Assembly: GCA_947174575.1 (NCBI GenBank)
Contig: CAMWJM010000030.1
Location: forward strand, 1-9,609
Direction: 5' to 3'
DNA: 9,609 nt
From: an uncultured Alistipes sp.
Lineage (GTDB): Bacteria; Bacteroidota; Bacteroidia; Bacteroidales; Rikenellaceae
In this document: positions 1 through 5,010 of the stretch, piece after piece
Position numbering within the stretch: the first letter of the stretch is position 1
How the letters are laid out: each line of letters starts with the position of its first letter
The notes under the pieces: generated by a model
What the model saw: the letters and a program-made list of their open reading frames with translations, nothing else
What the model was told of the DNA's origin: nothing
The model's database searches: none
Translations under genes and position numbers: made by a program

Positions 1-1
1 G

Positions 2-382
2 GCATACGCCCTTTCCGTTTGGCTCGGGGGTTTGGCTATGGGTATAATCTCCATGAACCACGTCGCCGGTGCGCGTTTCCGCGCGGCTCGGAAATACATG
101 GAGCAGGAGGATCGTCATGCGTTCTACGAAGAGATGCTGCGGGCGCTGTGGGGCTACGTGAGCGACAAGTTCAACATTCCCGTGGCCAACCTCACCAAGG
201 AGAACGTGCGCGAGGTGCTGCACCGGCGCGGAGTGCCGGTCGACCAGGCGCAGCGCTTCACGGCTATCATCGCCCAGTGCGACGAGGCGCAGTATGCGCC
301 TGCGGCGTCGGCCCGGATGACCGATGTCTATGCCGAGGGTGTCGATCTGATTTCGCACATCGAGGCCATGATCAAACGATAG
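2..382 (+). CDS. batD: BatD, C-terminal part (5' end outside window)
   Basis: The reading frame is open from the first bases of the window, so only the last 126 residues of the protein are present. They begin with a hydrophobic stretch (residues about 1-17 of the fragment) that fits the last membrane segment of BatD. A basic helix (GARFRAARKYM) and a cytoplasmic tail follow. The tail carries the pattern I recognise from Bacteroidota BatD proteins: FYEEMLRALWGYVSDKFNIP, then LTKENVREVL and a final helix ending ISHIEAMIKR. BatD belongs to the Bat (Bacteroides aerotolerance) membrane complex, which is linked to oxygen or envelope stress tolerance; its biochemical role is not settled. The stop codon is one base from the first possible batE start, so the two are surely co-transcribed. 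An in-frame TTG at 32 and ATGs further on are internal and not true starts. Confidence 0.85.
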   Translation, partial: AYALSVWLGGLAMGIISMNHVAGARFRAARKYMEQEDRHAFYEEMLRALWGYVSDKFNIPVANLTKENVREVLHRRGVPVDQAQRFTAIIAQCDEAQYAPAASARMTDVYAEGVDLISHIEAMIKR

Positions 383-383
383 G

Positions 384-1268
384 ATGCTTATGAAACGATT
401 CATCGTCATAGGGTGCGCCGTGCTGGCGGTCGTCGCTTCGGCCCGGGCGCAGGAAATGCCGCTCGCCGCATCGGAGCAGGCCGCGCAGTCCCGGCAGGAA
501 GCCGCGGCGCCCGAAAACGGCGGCGGAACTTTTGCCGATGTCGGCACTCCGGCCGCCGAGACGGCACGACCGCAGCACGAGGTGCTGTGGGATCGGGCCA
601 ATACGGCCTACATCAACGGCGACTACGCCACCGCGGCGGCGACCTACGAGCAGCTGCTCGCCGAGGGCCTCGTCTCCGGCAAACTCTATTACAATTTGGC
701 CAACGCCTGTTTCAAGCAGGAGCGGTTGGGCAAGGCGATCCTTTTCTATCGGCGCGCCTTGCGCTCGGCGCCCGGCAACAGCGACATTCGCCACAATCTG
801 GGCGTGGCGGAGGCCCGCACGAAGGACGAGATCGAGAAGATTCCCGAATTCTTTTTCGCCGCCTGGATGCGCGGCGTGCGGCAGACGATGAGCTGCAGGG
901 CTTGGACGCTGCTGTCGCTCGCGGCTCTGCTCGGCGCTCTGGCGCTGCTGCTGGTCTATCTGCTGGGGCGGCGGTTGTCGCTGCGCAAGATCGGGTTCTA
1001 CGGCACGCTCGTCGCGGCTGCGATCTTCGTCGCCGCCACCTCTTTCGCCGCCGCCGAGCGGCGCGGGATGCTCGATCGTTCGCAGGCCGTGGTGATGTCG
1101 GCGTCGGTCGCGGTGAAGAGTTCTCCCGACAAGTCGGCCACCGACCTCTTCGTGCTGCACGAAGGTACGGTGGTGCGGATCGTCGATCGGCTCGACGAGT
1201 GGTGCGAGATCGTCATCGCCGATGGGAAGAAAGGTTGGTTGGAAAGCCGTAAAATAGAGATTATCTGA
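384..1268 (+). CDS. batE: BatE, TPR and SH3-domain membrane protein
   Basis: This 294-residue protein has the BatE order of parts. A signal peptide (residues 1-22, ending SARAQ) is followed by a low-complexity Ala/Glu linker to about 62. TPR helices span about 66-145 (LWDRANTAYINGDYATAAATYEQLL, then YYNLANACFKQERLGKAILFYRRAL, given here as two short runs of the motif). Two membrane segments lie at about 174-194 and 205-223, and an SH3b-like domain covers about 235-294 (SVAVKSSPDKSATDLFVLHEG, ending GWLESRKIEII). It is expected to sit in the inner membrane with the TPR and SH3 parts outside the cytoplasm, acting with BatA-D in aerotolerance or envelope stress (family knowledge). Two starts are possible, ATG 384 and ATG 390. 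The second gives the neater signal peptide MKRFIVIG and has AGGA five bases upstream. The stop overlaps the recR start by one base. Confidence 0.86.
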   Translation: MLMKRFIVIGCAVLAVVASARAQEMPLAASEQAAQSRQEAAAPENGGGTFADVGTPAAETARPQHEVLWDRANTAYINGDYATAAATYEQLLAEGLVSGKLYYNLANACFKQERLGKAILFYRRALRSAPGNSDIRHNLGVAEARTKDEIEKIPEFFFAAWMRGVRQTMSCRAWTLLSLAALLGALALLLVYLLGRRLSLRKIGFYGTLVAAAIFVAATSFAAAERRGMLDRSQAVVMSASVAVKSSPDKSATDLFVLHEGTVVRIVDRLDEWCEIVIADGKKGWLESRKIEII

Positions 1269-1864
1269 TGTCGGAACTCTTGCAGAACGTGGTCGGCGAG
1301 CTGTCGAAACTGCCCGGAGTGGGAAAGCGCACGGCCTTGCGTCTGGCCATCCACATCCTGCGCATGGAATCCGAATCGGTGGCCGAGATGACGCGCAGCA
1401 TCGACAAGTTCCGGGGCGAAATCAAATATTGCGCCCGGTGCAACAACCTCTCCGACGAGGAGGTGTGTCCGATCTGTGCCGACCGCGAGCGCGACCACTC
1501 TACCGTCTGCGTGGTCGAGCAGGTCGCCGACGTGCTCTCGATCGAGAATACGCGGCAGTACAAGGGGTTGTACCATGTGCTGGGCGGGGTAATTTCGCCC
1601 ATGCAGGGGATCGCGCCCTCCGATCTGAAGATCGATCTGCTGTGCGACCGAATCGCGCAGGGCGGCGTCAAGGAGGTGATCCTCGCCATTTCGACTTCGG
1701 TCGAGGGCGAGACGACGCTTTTCTACTTGATGAGCCGGCTGCGCCATTACCCCGAGGTAAAAGTCACCTCCATCGCCCGCGGCATCGGCTTCGGCGACGA
1801 ACTGGAGTATGTCGACGAACTGACGATCACCCATGCCCTGCTGAACCGCCGGGAAATAGAATGA
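1268..1864 (+). CDS. recR: Recombination mediator protein RecR
   Basis: At 198 residues this is full length for RecR, which with RecO (and RecF) helps load RecA onto SSB-coated single-stranded DNA at gaps. The domains are in the usual order. A helix-hairpin-helix lies at about 10-30 (LPGVGKRTA), and a C4 zinc finger uses C55, C58, C67 and C70 (CARC and CPIC). A Toprim domain runs from about 79 to 160 with the acidic residue E84 in VVEQVADVL and the motif SVEGETT. The C-terminal segment reads SIARGIGFGDELEYVDELT. The start ATG shares its A with the batE stop (TGATG), and there is no room for a separate promoter, so translation is probably coupled to batE and the gene behaves as the last member of the Bat operon. 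All expected motif residues are present. Confidence 0.96.
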   Translation: MSELLQNVVGELSKLPGVGKRTALRLAIHILRMESESVAEMTRSIDKFRGEIKYCARCNNLSDEEVCPICADRERDHSTVCVVEQVADVLSIENTRQYKGLYHVLGGVISPMQGIAPSDLKIDLLCDRIAQGGVKEVILAISTSVEGETTLFYLMSRLRHYPEVKVTSIARGIGFGDELEYVDELTITHALLNRREIE

Positions 1865-1956
1865 TGACAAAGCCTCCGTTCCCCTCCGAAAAGGGCGGGC
1901 GATGTGCGGGCCGGGGCGGAAAATCGCGAATATCAAAACTAAATATATTGTCTATT

Positions 1957-2955
1957 ATGGATTTCGTTACCCATGAAAAACTGACGATCATCGGCGCGGC
2001 CGGCATGATCGGTTCCAACATGGCGCAGACCGCGCTGATGATGCGTCTGACGCCCAACATCTGTCTCTACGATCCGTTCGCTCCGGCGCTGGAGGGCGTG
2101 GTCGAGGAGTTGCGCCACTGCGCGTTCGAGGGGGTCGACCTCACGTGGACTACCGACATCGGCGATGCGCTCACGGGTGCCGCCTATGTCGTTTCGTCGG
2201 GCGGTGCCGCGCGCAAGGCGGGCATGACGCGCGAAGACCTGCTGAAGGGCAACGCCGAGATCGCCGCCCAGCTGGGCAAAGACATCCGCATGTACTGTCC
2301 CGACGTCAAGCACGTGGTCATCATCTTCAATCCGGCCGACATCACGGGCCTCGTGATGTTGATCCACGGCGGGCTGCAGCCGTCGCAGGTTTCGACCCTC
2401 GCGGCGCTCGACTCCACGCGGCTGCGTTCGGAGTTGGCCAAGTATTTCCGCATCTCGCCCGACGAGATCCGCAACTGCCGCACCTACGGCGGTCATGGCG
2501 AGCAGATGGCTGTCTTCGCTTCGACGACGCTCGTCGCCGGACGTCCGCTGTCGGATTTGATCGGCAAGGAGATGCCCGAGGCCGATTGGCACGAGTTGCA
2601 GCAGCGCGTGATCCAGGGCGGCAAGCACATCATCGACCTGCGCGGCCGTTCGTCGTTCCAGAGTCCGGCCTACCTCTCGATCTGCATGATCGCGGCGGCC
2701 ATGGGCGGCAAGCCGTTCACCTATCCGGCCGGGGTCTATGTGGATAACGACGAATTCCGGCATATCCTCATGGCCATGGAGACCTCCATTGGCCCCGAGG
2801 GCGTGACCTGCAAGAGCGTGCAGGGTACTCCCGAGGAGCACGCCGCGCTCACCGAGAGCTACGAGCACCTCTGCAAACTCCGCGATGAGGTGATCTCTAT
2901 GGGCATCATCCCGCCCGTCGCAGAGTGGCACAAGGTCAACCCTTATCTGAAATAG
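1957..2955 (+). CDS. mdh: Malate dehydrogenase (Bacteroidales type, LDH/MDH superfamily)
   Basis: This 332-residue NAD-dependent dehydrogenase interconverts malate and oxaloacetate; in gut Bacteroidales it mostly serves the reductive branch toward fumarate and succinate (family knowledge). The Rossmann loop GAAGMIG is at 13-19 and D39 of LYDP would bind the NAD ribose. The substrate loop is RKAGMTR (86-92), with N125 in FNPAD. D152 and R155 lie in LDSTR, and the catalytic His is H180 in GGHGEQM. The closest form I recognise is the Bacteroides malate dehydrogenase, which starts at the equivalent of MDFVTHEKL; for that reason I chose ATG 1957. The frame stays open upstream, and ATG 1861 would add 32 residues rich in Gly, Lys and Arg that resemble no MDH N-terminus. 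Substrate is inferred from family similarity and not proven by the loop. A secreted protein gene follows after 7 bases. Confidence 0.9.
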   Translation: MDFVTHEKLTIIGAAGMIGSNMAQTALMMRLTPNICLYDPFAPALEGVVEELRHCAFEGVDLTWTTDIGDALTGAAYVVSSGGAARKAGMTREDLLKGNAEIAAQLGKDIRMYCPDVKHVVIIFNPADITGLVMLIHGGLQPSQVSTLAALDSTRLRSELAKYFRISPDEIRNCRTYGGHGEQMAVFASTTLVAGRPLSDLIGKEMPEADWHELQQRVIQGGKHIIDLRGRSSFQSPAYLSICMIAAAMGGKPFTYPAGVYVDNDEFRHILMAMETSIGPEGVTCKSVQGTPEEHAALTESYEHLCKLRDEVISMGIIPPVAEWHKVNPYLK

Positions 2956-2962
2956 GGGAAGT

Positions 2963-3676
2963 ATGAAACGCTGGGTTTTATCGATTGCGGCGATCGCGCT
3001 CTGCTGGGGTGCGGCCGAGGCGGCCAAGCCGAAGAAGCGGCCGACCGTCGAAGATATGGAGCATCGGCTGGCGATGCTCGACGCGGAGCGGGAGCGCCTC
3101 TCCATGGAACTCAACCGCAGGGAGTGGGAGTGCTACGCGATCCTGGCCGAACGGGAGGGACGGGTAGCCCGTCTGACCGATTATCCAGGCGTGAATTTAG
3201 TGGCTATCCGGGACAGCGTGCCGGAGATCGGCGCCTTGTACGAGCGTCACGATGCCTCTTACAAGGCGTGGCAGGAGATTCTGCGCACGGCGCCCGAATA
3301 CGAGAAATTGCATGAGGAGTACCACTACGTGAAGAACCTGCCGAAAAACAATCCTCGGGCCGTGGAGAACAAGGCGGGCTACGATCGCATGTACGACAGC
3401 CTGCGTACCCATAATCCAGCCTATCGGCCGGCGGTGGAGGCCCGGGATAAGGCTCTGTTCGACCGGGATATGGCCGTACTGCGCCATGTGATGGAGTGGT
3501 ATCGGCAGCAAGGTCGCGAAATGCCCGTGCTGTCGGTCGTCTCGACGGCGCAGATGAATGCGATTCGCGACGAATGGCCCGAAATCAGGCGGATGGAGTC
3601 CGAGTTGAGGGCTTTGGAGTCGGTGCGCTACACTCTTTTCAGACAGATACGGAATGCGCGCTACGGCGTGGAGTGA
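2963..3676 (+). CDS. Secreted helical protein of unknown function with an internal repeat
   Basis: I do not recognise this 237-residue protein. Residues 1-21 form a signal peptide (MKRWVLSIAAIALCWGAAEA, then A), with no cysteine in lipobox position, so the mature protein should be periplasmic or exported. The rest is highly charged and predicted mostly helical. Residues about 28-70 look like a coiled coil (EDMEHRLAMLDAERERLSME). Two segments resemble each other: AIRDSVPEIGALYERH at 81-96 and AIRDEWPEIRRMESEL at 200-215. Each is followed by a helix with aromatic residues, which suggests an old internal duplication. No enzyme motif is visible. The gene starts 7 bases after the malate dehydrogenase stop and a terminator follows its own stop by 20 bases, so it is probably co-transcribed with mdh. 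The link to metabolism may be only positional. Confidence 0.75.
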   Translation: MKRWVLSIAAIALCWGAAEAAKPKKRPTVEDMEHRLAMLDAERERLSMELNRREWECYAILAEREGRVARLTDYPGVNLVAIRDSVPEIGALYERHDASYKAWQEILRTAPEYEKLHEEYHYVKNLPKNNPRAVENKAGYDRMYDSLRTHNPAYRPAVEARDKALFDRDMAVLRHVMEWYRQQGREMPVLSVVSTAQMNAIRDEWPEIRRMESELRALESVRYTLFRQIRNARYGVE

Positions 3677-3696
3677 TCGTAGCTCCGCTCCATGAG

Positions 3697-3725
3697 AAAC
3701 CGCCCCGTAACAGGGACGGTTTTTT
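3697..3725 (+). terminator. Rho-independent terminator after the mdh operon
   Basis: An AAACCG/CGGTTT stem continues past a C-A mismatch into CCC/GGG, with a short loop (3707-3712) and six Ts at 3720-3725. It begins 20 bases after the stop of the unknown secreted protein gene. On the minus strand the hairpin also stands downstream of the META lipoprotein gene but is followed by only three Ts, so it may stop that transcript weakly. Confidence 0.8.
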
Positions 3726-3799
3726 CGTTGTCGGTTTCGACCGGCGTGCTTCGCCGATGCGGCGGCCGGCTTCTCCGGTGGCCGGGGAGCACCTCGGCA

Positions 3800-4225
3800 T
3801 CATTCGTCTACGGCCTGCAACACGGCCCGCAACTCGCCCTCGCGGAGTAGCAGGAGCATCGGCCCGTCCATGTCGTAGTGGGTCGTGGATTCGAGCGCTT
3901 CGAGGAACTTGCGCTCCTGCTCCTGCTCGGGGCAGGCTATGCGCGTGGAGGCGATCGGGCCGAAAGCGAGCGCCCGTTTTTCGGTGGTCGTGTAGGTGCC
4001 GCTCAACCGGTTGCAGGCGCCGACGCCCGAAACACGGCCTTCGGCGAGGGTCAGCGAAAACGCCCCCTCCCGCGGCTGGACGCTTCGCCCGTCGAGCTGG
4101 ATGAGCTGCCACGTCGTGCCCGTGAGCGATCGTCGGGTCTTTTTCTGGTAGGAGCGGCAGGGGCAGCAGCTCGTCAGGAGCAGCGCGAGCAGTAGGGCGG
4201 TCGTGGATTTCGTGAGCGTATTCAT
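3800..4225 (-). CDS. META-domain (HslJ-like) lipoprotein
   Basis: The protein is 141 residues when started at ATG 4225. A lipoprotein signal peptide covers 1-19 (TKSTTALLLALLLTSC), with lipobox L17-T18-S19 and lipidated C20. The remainder is one META domain: LTGTTWQLIQLDGRSV at about 34-49, then FSLTL, the signature GACNRLSGTYT at 69-79, the pair ACPEQEQE at 97-104, and MLLLLREGELRAVLQ near the end. In related HslJ and META proteins the domain sits in the envelope and is linked to heat, antibiotic or protease-related stress; a biochemical activity is not established. The frame is open upstream to 4360, but that extension would place 45 residues before the signal peptide and overlap the promoters of the divergent gene, so I rejected it. 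A good -7 element lies about 20 bases upstream of the chosen start. Confidence 0.85.
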   Translation of the reverse strand: MNTLTKSTTALLLALLLTSCCPCRSYQKKTRRSLTGTTWQLIQLDGRSVQPREGAFSLTLAEGRVSGVGACNRLSGTYTTTEKRALAFGPIASTRIACPEQEQERKFLEALESTTHYDMDGPMLLLLREGELRAVLQAVDE

Positions 4226-4245
4226 TTTCGCGGGTTGTTCGACGG

Positions 4246-4253
4246 CAAAGATA
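4246..4253 (-). promoter_or_regulatory. Probable -7 element of the META lipoprotein gene
   Basis: Read on the minus strand this is TATCTTTG, an exact match to the Bacteroidota -7 consensus TAnnTTTG. It ends 20 bases before the lipoprotein start codon, which predicts a very short leader. The expected -33 TTTG is not present at the right distance, so the promoter call rests on the -7 box and its position. Confidence 0.55.
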
Positions 4254-4304
4254 GGGAAATAAATCGTATCTTTAACGCTGTTTCGAATATGCGGTCGCGA
4301 TAAA

Positions 4305-4336
4305 TTTGGCATTGCCCTCGGCTCTTCGTATCTTTG
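4305..4336 (+). promoter_or_regulatory. Upstream ridA promoter (P1)
   Basis: TTTG at 4305-4308 and TATCTTTG at 4329-4336 are separated by 20 bases, a full match to the Bacteroidota primary sigma factor consensus (TTTG, 19-21 bases, TAnnTTTG). Transcription would start near 4342, about 50 bases before the ridA ATG. Confidence 0.75.
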
Positions 4337-4363
4337 GCTGTGAAATTCGGGAATATACATTTG
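4333..4363 (+). promoter_or_regulatory. Downstream ridA promoter (P2), sharing bases with P1
   Basis: TTTG at 4333-4336, which is the second half of the P1 -7 box, is followed after 19 bases by TACATTTG at 4356-4363. This is again a full consensus pair. Transcription would start near 4369, about 24 bases before the ATG. Whether both promoters are active cannot be told from sequence. Confidence 0.55.
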
Positions 4364-4392
4364 TAGCTATATTCCCCAAAATCGAAAGCAGT

Positions 4393-4767
4393 ATGAAAAA
4401 GATGATCGCTTCGCCCCTCGCACCCAAAGCCGTGGGGCCTTATTCGCAGGCCGTCGAGGCCGGCGGCGCACTCTATGTTTCGGGGCAGCTGCCCATCGAC
4501 GGGGCCACGGGCCGCATGGCCGAGGGCATCGAGGCCCAGACCCGCCAGTCGCTGACGAACTTGGGGCACATCCTCGAAGAGGCGGGCTATGGCTTCGGCG
4601 ACGTGGTGAAAACCACGGTGCTGCTGCAGCACATCGCCGATTTCGCCGCCATGAATGCGGTTTATGCCGAGTTCTTCACTTCGGAAATGCCCGCGCGCAT
4701 CTGCTTCGAGGTGGCGGCCCTGCCTATGGGTGCCCTGGTCGAGATCGACGCTGTGGCGGCGAAATAG
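4393..4767 (+). CDS. ridA: RidA family enamine/imine deaminase
   Basis: The protein is 124 residues, the usual RidA length (YjgF/YER057c/UK114 family). RidA hydrolyses reactive 2-aminoacrylate and similar enamines, made by PLP enzymes such as serine/threonine dehydratase, to the keto acid and ammonia, and acts as a trimer in the cytoplasm (family knowledge). Visible motifs are KAVGPYSQAV (residues about 12-21), YVSGQLPID (about 29-37), and the C-terminal signature MPARICFEVAALPMGALVEID. The Arg of PAR matches the catalytic or substrate-binding arginine (R105 in the family), and the glutamate of LVEID is also in place. ATG 4393 is chosen because it gives the canonical N-terminus; the frame is open further upstream, but that would overlap both promoters. 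The gene is single, ended by its own terminator. Confidence 0.95.
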   Translation: MKKMIASPLAPKAVGPYSQAVEAGGALYVSGQLPIDGATGRMAEGIEAQTRQSLTNLGHILEEAGYGFGDVVKTTVLLQHIADFAAMNAVYAEFFTSEMPARICFEVAALPMGALVEIDAVAAK

Positions 4768-4846
4768 TATATATAAAAGGACTGGCCGGCCGCTTATTGA
4801 TTTTTATTGTCTGCGGGGGCGGGCGGTTCGGTCGCTGTTTTTTTAT

Positions 4847-4888
4847 CGGCGGTGTATTTCAGAGAGTTGAAATGCACCGCCGCTTTTT
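4847..4888 (+). terminator. Strong Rho-independent terminator between ridA and nrdJ
   Basis: Fifteen base pairs form one continuous stem with a single G-T wobble: CGGCGGTG pairs with CACCGCCG, and ATTTCA (4856-4861) pairs with TGAAAT (4868-4873). The loop is six bases (4862-4867) and CTTTTT follows. It lies 79 bases after the ridA stop, and its T tract abuts the DnaA-box repeats of nrdJ, so it isolates nrdJ from ridA read-through. Confidence 0.88.
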
Positions 4889-4909
4889 GTAGATAATTTG
4901 TGGATAATT
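4888..4909 (+). promoter_or_regulatory. Two tandem DnaA-box-like direct repeats upstream of nrdJ
   Basis: TGTAGATAATT (4888-4898) is followed immediately by TGTGGATAATT (4899-4909); the two differ in one base. The second contains TGTGGATAA, the reverse complement of the perfect DnaA box TTATCCACA. The first contains TTATCTACA on the minus strand, one base from it. The 11-bp period puts both on nearly the same face of the helix, 13 bases upstream of the probable -33 element of nrdJ. Binding by DnaA is inferred from sequence only. Confidence 0.6.
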
Positions 4910-4922
4910 CGGCTGCGGATCG

Positions 4923-4954
4923 TTGGGATATTCGCCCGGAATGCGTGATCTTTG
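4923..4954 (+). promoter_or_regulatory. Probable nrdJ promoter
   Basis: TTG at 4923-4925 and GATCTTTG at 4947-4954 are 21 bases apart. The -7 box differs from TAnnTTTG in its first base. Transcription would start near 4961, leaving a leader of about 50 bases, AT-rich just before the ATG (AAACAAAGAAACAG). That leader is too short for a cobalamin riboswitch and I see no B12-box-like sequence in it. Confidence 0.5.
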
Positions 4955-5010
4955 TAGAACTGCGCTTCACGCGTTGCGATCGGAATAAACAAAGAAACAG
5001 ATAGATAGTT

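Noticed and set aside
1941..1950. A -7 box for mdh in the AT-rich sequence AAATATATTG
   Set aside because: It needs several mismatches or a deletion to fit TAnnTTTG, and no TTG lies at the -33 distance.
4226..4360. N-terminal extension of the META lipoprotein up to 4360
   Set aside because: It would put 45 residues before a clear lipoprotein signal peptide and would overlap both ridA promoters.
4888..4909. A replication origin at the DnaA-box repeats
   Set aside because: Only two boxes are present, without an AT-rich unwinding element, further boxes in the gap, or dnaA/dnaN nearby.
4889..5010. A cobalamin riboswitch before nrdJ
   Set aside because: The space is too short, and no B12 box or fitting core structure is visible.
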